DNA from: Bacteroidota bacterium
GTDB lineage: Bacteria; Bacteroidota; Bacteroidia; JABEUT01
Direction: 5' to 3'
DNA: 64,000 bases
Assembly: GCA_013285655.1 (NCBI GenBank)
Contig: JABDHI010000005.1
Coordinates: 1-64,000, forward strand
Shown here: positions 9,288 through 18,684 of the stretch, in pieces
Position numbering within the stretch: position 1 is the stretch's first letter
Layout of the letters: each line of letters starts with the position of its first letter
The notes under the pieces: model-generated
Databases searched by the model: none
What the model saw: the letters and a program-made list of their open reading frames with translations, nothing else
What the model was told of the DNA's origin: nothing
Position numbers and translations under genes: made by a program

Positions 9288-9530
9288 TTATACTTTCTTC
9301 CACTCATGTTTTTTACCATCTCGGCAACCTGCCTGTGCAGGAACTTCAACAGTATTAACTTTCACTCCGCATCCTTCGCAGACGTATTTATTAAGTCCTT
9401 TCTCACCCATAACCATCCAATTGTGGAACGAAGATTTCTTACATCCTCTGATTTTAGGTGTTGTTGTTTTTACCTGCACCTCAAAACAAGCTGTGCAACA
9501 GTAAACACTTAACGATTTAGCTTTATGCAT
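9288..9530 (-). CDS. 80-aa protein with two tandem 29-residue Cys/His modules (putative zinc ribbons)
   Basis: YCCTACFEVQVKTTTPKIRGCKKSSFHNW and YVCEGCGVKVNTVEVPAQAGCRDGKKHEW align without gaps (Y-x-C-x2-C-x9-P-x3-G-C-x5-H-x-W). Confidence 0.75.
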   Translation of the reverse strand: MHKAKSLSVYCCTACFEVQVKTTTPKIRGCKKSSFHNWMVMGEKGLNKYVCEGCGVKVNTVEVPAQAGCRDGKKHEWKKV

Positions 9531-9541
9531 GTTTGGTTAGT

Positions 9542-9835
9542 TTATATGTGTAATGGTAACACGAATTGAATATCTACAACATCTTCGCCGGTCAATATAA
9601 TACTGTGGCTTACATTATGTCTGCCTCTCTTCACGTATTCATCTTTATACGCGTGAAAATTATTCCTTGGTATAAATCTGTATTGGTTTTTCTCTTTTAA
9701 TTCCGAATAATCTTCAAAAGAATTAAAATAGCCATAATGCGCTATATCATCCTTGCAAATTACTCTGGTAACAAAAGACTGGACTGCTGTAGAATAGGTA
9801 TCCTCAATAAGCTTGATCATCTCAGTTTTATCCAT
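9542..9835 (-). CDS. Conserved-looking hypothetical protein (97 aa)
   Basis: Tightly spaced between the helicase gene and the 80-aa gene on the same strand; no family recognised. Confidence 0.65.
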   Translation of the reverse strand: MDKTEMIKLIEDTYSTAVQSFVTRVICKDDIAHYGYFNSFEDYSELKEKNQYRFIPRNNFHAYKDEYVKRGRHNVSHSIILTGEDVVDIQFVLPLHI

Positions 9836-9852
9836 TATATGCTTTTAAAATA

Positions 9853-11007
9853 TTACTTATTCTTAGATGCTGCGGTTCCGTTGTTCCCAAACGGATGGCC
9901 TTTTATTTCTTCAATATTACGATTAAGTAATTTATTAATATCTCGTAAATAAGTTACTTCATCAGGCGAACAAAACGACACAGCTGTGCCTGATGCACCT
10001 GCCCTGCCCGTTCTGCCAATACGGTGAACATAAGTTGCTGCTTCTTCAGGTAGTTCGTAATTTATTACATAATTAAGGCTATCTATATCAATCCCTCTCG
10101 AAGCAATATCGGTAGCGACTAACACACGGGTAGTTTTGTTCTTAAAGCCTTTCAGCGCCCTTTCGCGCGCATTTTGCGATTTATTACCATGTATAGCTTC
10201 CGCCTTAATCTTATTCTTGTTGAGATCTTTTACCACTTTATCGGCACCACGTTTGGTACGGGTAAATACAAGTGCATTCTCAATCATCGCATCTTTTAAT
10301 ATGTGATTAAGCAAAGCCTTTTTGTTTTCCTTATTTACGTAATAAATACCTTGTTGTATTAAAGCTGCGGTAGATTTAACCGGCTCTATATTAATAGAAA
10401 CCGGGTGTTGTAATAATTTATCGGTAAGCTTCCTTATTTCAGGTGAAATTGTAGCTGAAAGGAAAATGGTTTGCTTTTTAGCAGGCAACTGCGTAATGAT
10501 CTTCTTTATATCATTTATAAAGCCCATATCAAGCATTCGGTCAGCCTCATCAAGTACAAAAAACTTGATAGAATTCAGCTTTACATGCCTTTGTTGCATA
10601 AGGTCGAGCAAACGGCCCGGTGTAGCAATAACAACATCAACACCCGTACGCAAACTGTTTACCTGGCCGTGTTGTGAAACTCCACCAAATATCAATGCAT
10701 ATTTAAGGTTCATATTATTACCATAGGCTTTAAAGCTTTCGTGTATTTGCAAGGCCAGTTCCCTTGTAGGTGCCAATACCAATGCTTTTATTCCTTGTGT
10801 CTTGTTTTCGGGTTTGCTTAAAAGCTGCAGTATAGGTAATGCAAAGGCTGCAGTTTTACCTGTACCTGTCTGTGCACAACCCAAAATGTCTTTCCCTTCT
10901 AAAATACAAGGGATAGCTTTTTCTTGTATGGGCGTTGGTTTCGAATAACCTTGCCTAGTTAAGGCGTCGAGCAGAGGCGTAATTAAATTTAAATCTTGAA
11001 ATGTCAT
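9853..11007 (-). CDS. rhlE: DEAD-box ATP-dependent RNA helicase, RhlE-like
   Basis: AQTGTGKT, PTRELALQI, VLDEADRMLDMGF, SAT, HRIGRTGRAG motifs. Confidence 0.93.
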   Translation of the reverse strand: MTFQDLNLITPLLDALTRQGYSKPTPIQEKAIPCILEGKDILGCAQTGTGKTAAFALPILQLLSKPENKTQGIKALVLAPTRELALQIHESFKAYGNNMNLKYALIFGGVSQHGQVNSLRTGVDVVIATPGRLLDLMQQRHVKLNSIKFFVLDEADRMLDMGFINDIKKIITQLPAKKQTIFLSATISPEIRKLTDKLLQHPVSINIEPVKSTAALIQQGIYYVNKENKKALLNHILKDAMIENALVFTRTKRGADKVVKDLNKNKIKAEAIHGNKSQNARERALKGFKNKTTRVLVATDIASRGIDIDSLNYVINYELPEEAATYVHRIGRTGRAGASGTAVSFCSPDEVTYLRDINKLLNRNIEEIKGHPFGNNGTAASKNK

Positions 11008-11033
11008 ATTATATATATTAAATTAGTAATCAA

Positions 11034-11117
11034 GGACAACCGAAACGACGGTTTCCCCTTTTTTTACTTAATGTGAAAAGCGTAAGACGATTCTGAATTA
11101 TAGGGTGAGAATCACCC
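11034..11117 (-). promoter_or_regulatory. Leader of the rhlE operon with two inverted repeats (AACCG-N6-CGGTT at 11038-11053; GGGTGA-GAA-TCACCC at 11103-11117)
   Basis: Inverted repeats read directly in the region upstream of rhlE; function not known. Confidence 0.4.
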
Positions 11118-11401
11118 ACAGTTGAAATACAATCTCCAAAAGAAGTATTACAAATATACTACTTATTTAGCTAAGAAACACGTAAAGCTTAAGTATCTCC
11201 CAATAAAAAACACAAAAGCACTACAGCGGTTGGCTCTGCCCGTCAAAATTTATTTTTTCATATCCCTTAGGGGCCATATTATCAAAACTTACCATACCTC
11301 AAGTTTGAAATTTAAAGCAGTTAAAAATCAACCGGATAACAAAATGAATTTTTAACAAACACAGTATAGCAATTATATAGAATATGGTATAATAATTAGT
11401 T

Positions 11402-11437
11402 TAGTTTATAAACTATCAACAAATTCAACTACATTTG
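11402..11437 (+). promoter_or_regulatory. marR promoter/operator: 14-bp palindrome TAGTTTATAAACTA (11402-11415) and -7 element TACATTTG (11430-11437)
   Basis: Perfect self-complementary 14-mer overlapping the expected -33 region; exact TAnnTTTG downstream. Confidence 0.65.
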
Positions 11438-11461
11438 TGCCTTCATCTTTTTTAATACCCC

Positions 11462-11923
11462 ATGCCTCAAAAAAAGATATCGATATTCGAAATTGAAAAT
11501 TTTTCATTCGGTAAAAAATTCAGCTTGCTTGGGCGCTTGTATTTAACGGCTTTGTCTAAGGAACTGAAGCATTTGAATATTGAAGGAAATTTTTCCGTTC
11601 TTGTGTTGATCGATAAAATGGGAGATCAGTGCAGCCAGAAATTCTTAGCAGACAAGCTTCATGTTGATAAAACAATGATGGTAGGCGTATTAGATGACTT
11701 GAGTAAGAAAGGTTTTATTAAACGCACTCAAAACCCGTCAGACAGGAGAGAATACTGGATACAACTTACAGCTAAAGGAAAGAAAAGCGTACCTCAAATA
11801 CTGGATGTTGTGGACTGCCTTAATAAATCATTAGTAAAGAATTTGAAGATTGCGGAAGTAAAACAATTCAATAAACACCTTGAGTTAATTTATAAACGCC
11901 TTATAGATATTAATAAGTGTTAA
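11462..11923 (+). CDS. MarR family winged-helix transcriptional regulator
   Basis: LADKLHVDKTMMVGVLDDLSKKGFIKRTQNPSDRREYWIQLTAKG: MarR wHTH and wing. Confidence 0.92.
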   Translation: MPQKKISIFEIENFSFGKKFSLLGRLYLTALSKELKHLNIEGNFSVLVLIDKMGDQCSQKFLADKLHVDKTMMVGVLDDLSKKGFIKRTQNPSDRREYWIQLTAKGKKSVPQILDVVDCLNKSLVKNLKIAEVKQFNKHLELIYKRLIDINKC

Positions 11924-11945
11924 TGCCAATTAAAAGCAGGAAAAT

Positions 11946-14900
11946 ATGATGTGGATTGTAAGGCTTGCATTACGCAGGCCATACACAATAGCAGTAATGG
12001 CAATGCTTATCCTGATGATGGGTATCCTGTCTATTCGTGCTATGTTGGTAGATATTTTCCCAAATATTGATATTCCTGTTGTCCTTGTTGTATGGAACTA
12101 CCCTGGCCTTTCGGCAGACGATATAGAAAAGCGTGTAGTATTTTTAGATGAACGTGCTATATCAAGTACAGTTAATGGCGTTTCGAAAATAGAATCCTCA
12201 TCAATACCGGGTGTAGGATTACTTAAAGTCTATTTTGAACCAGGCGCCGATATTGGCGCTGCTATTGCGCAAATGACGGCCGTATCTAGCACAGCATTGC
12301 GGGCAATGCCACCGGGTATGACTCCGCCGGTAATTTTACAATACAATGCTACCAACGTTCCCGTTGCTCAAATTACATTAAGCAGTAAAACATTGCCGGA
12401 AGAAAAAATATTCGACTATGGTTTGAATTTTATCCGCTTACGTTTATTTACCATACCCGGGCTTGCTACCCCCGCTCCATTTGGCGGCAAAAACCGCCAG
12501 ATCATGGTTGATATTGATCCGCGAGCATTAGCAGCCAAGGGCCTTTCTCCTAATGATATTCTAACTGCTATCCAGGCATCTAACCTCATTATTCCTGCTG
12601 GTACTGCGCGTATGGGTGAAACGGAGTTTAACGTCGCACTCAATTCGAGCCCTGATAATGTTAAACTATTTGAACAGATACCATTAAAGGTAGTTAACGG
12701 CCAAACTGTTTTATTGGGTGATGTAGCTAAGGTCAGCGATAGTTTTGCTGAGCAAACCAATATAGTACGTGTCGACAGGAGTCGTGCTGCGTATCTTACC
12801 ATTTTAAAGAAGGCGAACGCTTCTACTCTTGTAGTAGTAGAATCGGCAAAAGCCATGCTGCCTCTTATTAAAGAAACTGCTCCACAAGGGCTTGACCTAA
12901 GAGTTGATTTTGACCAATCAGTCTTTGTGCGCAACTCTATCAATAATGTACTTCGAGAAGCTATTATGGCATCCACACTGGTATCTATAATGATACTTTT
13001 CTTTTTGGGTAGCTGGCGCAGTGTTATAATAGTATGTACTTCTATACCGCTTTCCATTTTTGTATCTATTATCGGTATGAACCTGTTGGGCGATACTATT
13101 AACATTATGACATTGGGTGGATTATCACTCGCTGTTGGTATGTTGGTCGATGATGCCACGGTTGAAGTTGAGAACATACATCGTAACCGGCATATGGGCA
13201 AACCATTAACGGTAGCTATATTGGATGGTGCAAGCCAAATTGCAACGCCTGCAATTGTTGCCACATTAGCTATTTGTATCGTGTTCTTCCCTGTAGTATT
13301 GCTTACGGGCCCAGCTAAGTTCTTATTCTCTCCGTTAGCATTGGCGGTAGTTATTGCTATGATGGCTTCCTATCTCCTTTCACGGACATTGGTGCCTACC
13401 CTATCGCGTATGTTAATGGAAGGCGAAGCGTTGCATGAAGACCCTAACAATCCTAACCTTAGCTCCTTCAAAAGAATTGGTGTACGATTTAACCACTGGC
13501 GCGACCGCAACTTTGAACGTTTCCAGAACGGATATGGCAATGTGTTGAATGTATTGTTGACCTATAAAAAAACCACACTTACTTTTGTGTTCATAGCATT
13601 AGCGGCATCGTTCATGCTTTTAGGAATTGTAGGAACAGATTTCTTCCCGAGTACCGATTCAGGGATGATGAAATTGCACTTCCGTTCGCCATCGGGTACA
13701 CGAATTGAAAGCACTGAAAAGCTGGTTGACTCAGCAGAAGCACGCATACAGAACATTATTCCTAAAAATGAATTGGAAACGGTAAACGATATGATAGGCG
13801 TTCCTGTTTCATACAACCTTGCCTTTGTAAATACTGATAATACAAGTGGTATGGACGCTGATATTACAATCTCACTAAAAGAAGGTCACAAACCGACTAT
13901 AGATTATATGCGTAAGATACGGAAGGATCTTAATGACCATTTTCCGGGTTGCACTATCTATTTTCAATCGGCAGATATTGTGAATCAGGTATTGAATTTT
14001 GGCCTCTCTGCACCTATTGACGTACAGATTCAATTTGGCGATTATTACAAATCTTACGAATACGCCCGCAAGCTTCGCGATGAGATGAAAGGAATACCGG
14101 GTGTTGAAGATGTTGCAATAAAACAAGTATTAGATTATCCTACTTTTAAAGTAGATGTTGACCGTGTGCGTGCTGCACAACTTGGCCTAACACAACGCGA
14201 TGTTGCTAACGACATACTTATTTCATTATCATCAAGTTCAATGGTTGGGCCTTCATTCTACATAAACCCGAGCAATAATGTTAATTACCCTGTAGCTATT
14301 CAAACCCCTTATCAAAAGATACATTCTGTTCAGGATTTAATGAATACACCGATAACTTCAGGTACAAGCGCCTTTACGAATAATACAAACCCGTCCCCAT
14401 CTGACTTACCGGAAGCACAATCTCAAACACTCGGCAACCTTGCCAAAATAACCAACACTACGCAGTTCAATTTATTTAGTCACTATACCGTACAGCGTGT
14501 AATGGACATTGACGCTAATGTGGAAGGTAGCGATCTGGGTTCGGTGGCAACTGCAATTCAGAAAAAAATTGATGCGCTGGGCAAACTCCCTCCGGGTATG
14601 CGTATCGACCTGCATGGACAGAGTGAGGTTATGAATTCTTCTTTTAAAACATTGAGCCTTGGCCTTATACTTGCTATTGCATTAGTATATCTTTTAATGG
14701 TTGTGTTGTTCCAATCGTGGATGGACCCTTTTATTATTATGCTTTCTATTCCCGGTGCGTTTATGGGTATATTATGGATGCTGGCATTAACAGGCACCAC
14801 AATAAATGTTGAATCGTTAATGGGTTCGATAGTGGCTATTGGTATTGCCGTATCTAACTCTATATTATTGGTAAGTTTTGCTAATGATCTGCGTGTAGAA

Positions 14901-15197
14901 AAAGGTATGGGACCGTTAGAAGCAGCCTTAGAAGCGGGTAAAACAAGATTACGCCCGGTATTAATGACGGCTATTGCCATGGTATTAGGTATGATACCAA
15001 TGGCTATTGGCTCTGGTGAAGGTGGCGAACAAAACGCCCCACTTGGCCGTGCAGTAATTGGCGGATTAATGGTAGCAACAATGTTCACATTGTTTGTAGT
15101 ACCATTGTTTTATTCAGTGCTTCGTAAGCGAATGCCTTCATACCATAATATGGATGTAAGATTTGAAGAAGAAGCTAAAGGACATATTGAAAGTTAA
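11946..15197 (+). CDS. RND (AcrB/MexB/CzcA-like) efflux transporter permease
   Basis: VDIFPNIDIPVVLV, VGMLVDDATVEVENIHR (acidic proton-relay pair), 1083 aa with two TM bundles. Confidence 0.95.
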   Translation: MMWIVRLALRRPYTIAVMAMLILMMGILSIRAMLVDIFPNIDIPVVLVVWNYPGLSADDIEKRVVFLDERAISSTVNGVSKIESSSIPGVGLLKVYFEPGADIGAAIAQMTAVSSTALRAMPPGMTPPVILQYNATNVPVAQITLSSKTLPEEKIFDYGLNFIRLRLFTIPGLATPAPFGGKNRQIMVDIDPRALAAKGLSPNDILTAIQASNLIIPAGTARMGETEFNVALNSSPDNVKLFEQIPLKVVNGQTVLLGDVAKVSDSFAEQTNIVRVDRSRAAYLTILKKANASTLVVVESAKAMLPLIKETAPQGLDLRVDFDQSVFVRNSINNVLREAIMASTLVSIMILFFLGSWRSVIIVCTSIPLSIFVSIIGMNLLGDTINIMTLGGLSLAVGMLVDDATVEVENIHRNRHMGKPLTVAILDGASQIATPAIVATLAICIVFFPVVLLTGPAKFLFSPLALAVVIAMMASYLLSRTLVPTLSRMLMEGEALHEDPNNPNLSSFKRIGVRFNHWRDRNFERFQNGYGNVLNVLLTYKKTTLTFVFIALAASFMLLGIVGTDFFPSTDSGMMKLHFRSPSGTRIESTEKLVDSAEARIQNIIPKNELETVNDMIGVPVSYNLAFVNTDNTSGMDADITISLKEGHKPTIDYMRKIRKDLNDHFPGCTIYFQSADIVNQVLNFGLSAPIDVQIQFGDYYKSYEYARKLRDEMKGIPGVEDVAIKQVLDYPTFKVDVDRVRAAQLGLTQRDVANDILISLSSSSMVGPSFYINPSNNVNYPVAIQTPYQKIHSVQDLMNTPITSGTSAFTNNTNPSPSDLPEAQSQTLGNLAKITNTTQFNLFSHYTVQRVMDIDANVEGSDLGSVATAIQKKIDALGKLPPGMRIDLHGQSEVMNSSFKTLSLGLILAIALVYLLMVVLFQSWMDPFIIMLSIPGAFMGILWMLALTGTTINVESLMGSIVAIGIAVSNSILLVSFANDLRVEKGMGPLEAALEAGKTRLRPVLMTAIAMVLGMIPMAIGSGEGGEQNAPLGRAVIGGLMVATMFTLFVVPLFYSVLRKRMPSYHNMDVRFEEEAKGHIES

Positions 15198-15215
15198 AAC
15201 GTATAATAATACTAT

Positions 15216-16340
15216 ATGACAAACGCACCTAATAAAACAAGTTACTATAAGCTATTGCTTGTTGGGCTTGCATTAATTGTCCTGATTGTTGCAGGCATAA
15301 CAGGTATATACCTATCGAAAGCACATAAGCACGATGCTGAAAGTGTTGAACGTGCAAAGGAACTTAAGGAAGGGCCCGTTGTGAAAACTGCTATCGCCAC
15401 ATATAGTTCAAACGGAAAGGAATTAGTTTTAATTGGTGAAGCCAGGCCATACCAAACAACCACGTTATATGCCAAAATAAGTGGCTACCTCGAAAAAATA
15501 AATGTGGATAAAGGCGATAAAGTAACACAAGATCAATTACTGGCATCAATTGATAACCCCGAAATTGACCAGCAATATAATTCCGCATTGGCTGACCTGG
15601 AAAACAAAAAGAAAATAGCTGACCGTGACAAACAACTATTAGCTAAAAAATATGTAGCTCAGGAAGAAGCAGATGTTTCACAAACTGCAGTTGATATTGC
15701 GGAGGCTAATGTAAAATCGCTTGCTGAGCAACAACAATATAAATACTTAAAAGCCCCATTCAGTGGCACCATAACTTCACGTTATGTTGATCAGGGTGCG
15801 CTTATACAAAATGCCAACAATTCTGAAACCAGTTCGCAGCCGGTAGTAACCTTAGCGCAATTAGATAAGCTGAGAATATATGTGTATGCGGAACAACGCG
15901 ATGCATCTTTTCTAAAAATTGGAGATTCGGTTGATATAACATTAACCGAAAGGCCCGATGTGCATGTAAAGGCTACGCTTAGCCGCATTGCAGGTGAGCT
16001 TGACCCAAAAACAAGAATGATGCTTTGTGAAATTGATGTAGAGAACAAGAATGATGTTATTATACCGGGAAGCTATGTGCAGGTGTATGTAAAATATTCA
16101 ACAGAACAGAACCCTAAAAAAGAATTAACGCTGCCCTCGGTTGCTTTAGTAATGCATAAGGATAAAACTATGATTGCAGTAATTGATAAGGACAGTGTAT
16201 TGCATTTTAAAGAAGTTACTGTATCTCGCAATACAGGTGAGAAAATTAGTATCGCAAATGGTATTAATGAAGGCGACCGCGCTGCATTATCGGTAGGAGA
16301 AAGTATTATTGAAGGTCAGAAAGTTAGAATAGTTGAATAA
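15216..16340 (+). CDS. RND efflux periplasmic adaptor (membrane fusion protein)
   Basis: GYLEKINVDKGDKVTQDQLLASIDNPEIDQQ, YLKAPFSGTITSRYVDQGALI: HlyD/MFP lipoyl and barrel motifs. Confidence 0.93.
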   Translation: MTNAPNKTSYYKLLLVGLALIVLIVAGITGIYLSKAHKHDAESVERAKELKEGPVVKTAIATYSSNGKELVLIGEARPYQTTTLYAKISGYLEKINVDKGDKVTQDQLLASIDNPEIDQQYNSALADLENKKKIADRDKQLLAKKYVAQEEADVSQTAVDIAEANVKSLAEQQQYKYLKAPFSGTITSRYVDQGALIQNANNSETSSQPVVTLAQLDKLRIYVYAEQRDASFLKIGDSVDITLTERPDVHVKATLSRIAGELDPKTRMMLCEIDVENKNDVIIPGSYVQVYVKYSTEQNPKKELTLPSVALVMHKDKTMIAVIDKDSVLHFKEVTVSRNTGEKISIANGINEGDRAALSVGESIIEGQKVRIVE

Positions 16341-17716
16341 TGGATTTTACAATGAGGATCATACGTAAATATTCAATTGCATTTATTTTGTTGCTTTGCT
16401 TTGCAGGCAATACGGCCTATGCACAAGATTCAACAAAAGTACTTTCATTAGATGACTGCATAAAACTTGCGTTGGAACAATCTACACAAGTATTGCGTAG
16501 CCAGGATTCTGTAGCGCTAACAGGAGCTGAATTAATGGGCGCTTATGGCCAGTTTTTACCCGACCTTAACTTTGGAGCAAATTATAGTTACTTAAGTGGC
16601 AACAACCTGTTAACTACCGGCCCGCCTACCCTAATCGACTCAAGGGTAAGCCAAATGAATTACCAACTTACCAGCACTGTAAATATTTTTAATGGCTTCT
16701 CTAATCAAGCTTCCTTGCAGGCCGCAACACAATCAAAATCTGCATCACAGTTTAATCTAGACCGTGTAAAGCAACAAATTGCTTTTGATATTACACAAAC
16801 CTTTCTGCAAATTATCCTCGACAGACGTATAGTGGAATATGGTAAACAAAATTTAGATGCATCCAGCAAACGCGAAGCGGAATTAGAAGAACAAACTAAT
16901 GTAGGACGTAGAGCTATTTCAGATCTTTACCAACAACAAGCTGAAACCAGCACCGATAATTTGTTTCTGATACAAGCAGACAACAAACTAAGGAATGATG
17001 TTATTTTAATATTACGCAAACTAAAAATAAGCCAGACAGACAAGTATAGTATTGGTACGCTTGTTATAGACACGTTACCGTTTGGCGGTGGATACCAAAA
17101 CGTACAAGACCTGGTAGACAAAGCAATTCAACAACGAGCTGATTTGAAGTCTTCTGCCGCTAGTGTATCTGCAGCACAGTGGGAAGTTAAGAATTTTGAA
17201 AGTGCTTACTATCCAAAAGTGTCATTAGAAGGGGGATTGGTTTCGAATGGTGGGTACTTTAATTATTTATATGTGAATGGTTCTGATGATCTCGGCCCAC
17301 AGGAACCTTTTGGCCGTGCATTATTTGGTCAAATTTATGGTGAGGCCGTTTTAAATGTATCATGGCATATTTTCGATAGGTTTTATAACAAAACCAATGT
17401 ACAAATTGCTAAGGTTTATGAACAGAATGCCCAATTGGCTAATGATGATCTTACAGTTCAAATTTCATCAGAAATTAAACAAGCCTATAACGATTATCTT
17501 GCAGCACTTCAACAGATTGAAACAGCTAAACGAGGCATAATTGCTGCCACACAAGCATACCAGGTAGTAAACGGACAATATGAGGTAGGTAAAGCCACTT
17601 TTGTAGAATTGTCAAATGCTCAAACCGTACTATTGCAATCTCAGGTTAATAAAGCGCAAGCCGATGTTAATCTATCTTTACAAAAGAAGATCATCAACTT
17701 CTATTTGGGGATATAA
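16340..17716 (+). CDS. TolC-family outer membrane efflux protein
   Basis: LSLDDCIKLALEQS, duplicated OEP repeats, signal peptide; 1-nt TAATG overlap with the MFP gene. Confidence 0.93.
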   Translation: MDFTMRIIRKYSIAFILLLCFAGNTAYAQDSTKVLSLDDCIKLALEQSTQVLRSQDSVALTGAELMGAYGQFLPDLNFGANYSYLSGNNLLTTGPPTLIDSRVSQMNYQLTSTVNIFNGFSNQASLQAATQSKSASQFNLDRVKQQIAFDITQTFLQIILDRRIVEYGKQNLDASSKREAELEEQTNVGRRAISDLYQQQAETSTDNLFLIQADNKLRNDVILILRKLKISQTDKYSIGTLVIDTLPFGGGYQNVQDLVDKAIQQRADLKSSAASVSAAQWEVKNFESAYYPKVSLEGGLVSNGGYFNYLYVNGSDDLGPQEPFGRALFGQIYGEAVLNVSWHIFDRFYNKTNVQIAKVYEQNAQLANDDLTVQISSEIKQAYNDYLAALQQIETAKRGIIAATQAYQVVNGQYEVGKATFVELSNAQTVLLQSQVNKAQADVNLSLQKKIINFYLGI

Positions 17717-17751
17717 TTTATCATCTGTAGCAGTACACTTTTTAGCTCAAT

Positions 17752-17783
17752 TTTGTAATATTCTCGTTTTATTATTATTTTTG
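17752..17783 (+). promoter_or_regulatory. Bacteroidota-type promoter: TTTG (17752-17755) - N20 - TATTTTTG (17776-17783)
   Basis: Exact consensus halves with 20-bp spacing, 19 bp before the ATG at 17803. Confidence 0.7.
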
Positions 17784-17802
17784 AATCTACAAATCACTCT
17801 GT

Positions 17803-18678
17803 ATGTCAACCACTATAAATCGAGTTACCTATAAGGTACATCCTAAGGAAGAGACCTATTTCGCAATAAAAATATTCTTCAGCGTAATACTTTATTTCCT
17901 AATTATAAAGGGCTTAATTTCTCTCGGCACTGCAAATGAAAAAACTCGCTTAGTTGATGGAGTGTTTTTATTTTATGCAGTTCTACTAATACTTTACATA
18001 ATACTTCGGTTTGTTGTTTTAATTGGGTATTTAAAGGGCAATGCTGTTAAAATTTCATCAAAACAATTTCCTGATATATATAATATAGTTGTAAAGCAAT
18101 CTGCTGCACTTGGCTTAGATACTGTTCCCGATGTTTTTATTCTTCAGGCAGGAGGATTTCTGAATGCATTTGCCACACGTTTTGTGGGTACTAACTATAT
18201 TGTAATTTATTCTGATGTAATTGATTCAGCCTACCAGATAGACTTTAAAGTGGTAGAGTTTATAATTGGCCATGAAATGGGACATATAAAGCGCAAACAC
18301 ATTACAAAACGTCTATTATTATTTCCTGCAATAGTAATTCCATTTTTAGGCAGTGCGTATTCACGTGCCTGCGAATATACATGCGACAGAATAGGTTATG
18401 CACTATGCCCAGAGGGTGCAAAACCAGGAATGATTTTATTGGCTGCTGGAAAAGGATTATCTAAAAAAGTAAACGTACAAGCCTACATCGAACAAATTCA
18501 AACTGAAAGCGGGTTCACAAACTGGTTTGCAGAAAAACTACAATCGCACCCCAATTTAACCAAACGGGTTAATGCTTTTAATCAGTTAGTGCCCGCAAAA
18601 CCTGTTACTATGCAAGAGCCTGTAAAACTAAAAGACATCGTGCCTACAGACGATCATACCAAATTTATGCCTAAGTAA
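17803..18678 (+). CDS. M48 family metallopeptidase (HtpX/Ste24-like) with N-terminal TM segments
   Basis: VVEFIIGHEMGHIKRKH = HExxH; downstream E in ACEYTCDRIG. Confidence 0.92.
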   Translation: MSTTINRVTYKVHPKEETYFAIKIFFSVILYFLIIKGLISLGTANEKTRLVDGVFLFYAVLLILYIILRFVVLIGYLKGNAVKISSKQFPDIYNIVVKQSAALGLDTVPDVFILQAGGFLNAFATRFVGTNYIVIYSDVIDSAYQIDFKVVEFIIGHEMGHIKRKHITKRLLLFPAIVIPFLGSAYSRACEYTCDRIGYALCPEGAKPGMILLAAGKGLSKKVNVQAYIEQIQTESGFTNWFAEKLQSHPNLTKRVNAFNQLVPAKPVTMQEPVKLKDIVPTDDHTKFMPK

Positions 18679-18684
18679 TCCACC

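Noticed and set aside
9067-9512. Plus-strand ORFs overlapping the sigma factor and 80-aa gene
   Set aside because: Opposite to a coherent minus-strand operon with recognised products.
11122-11355. 77-aa Lys/Tyr-rich ORF in the rhlE-marR intergenic region
   Set aside because: AT-driven composition (KYNLQKKYYKYTTYLAKKHVK), no ribosome-binding context or homology recognised; more likely non-coding leader or regulatory region.
12416-13264. 282-aa antisense ORF inside the RND permease gene
   Set aside because: Fully embedded opposite a well-supported RND gene, with no recognisable domain or start context.
14558-15088. 176-aa antisense ORF inside the RND permease gene
   Set aside because: Low-complexity mirror of conserved TM-encoding sequence; no independent support.
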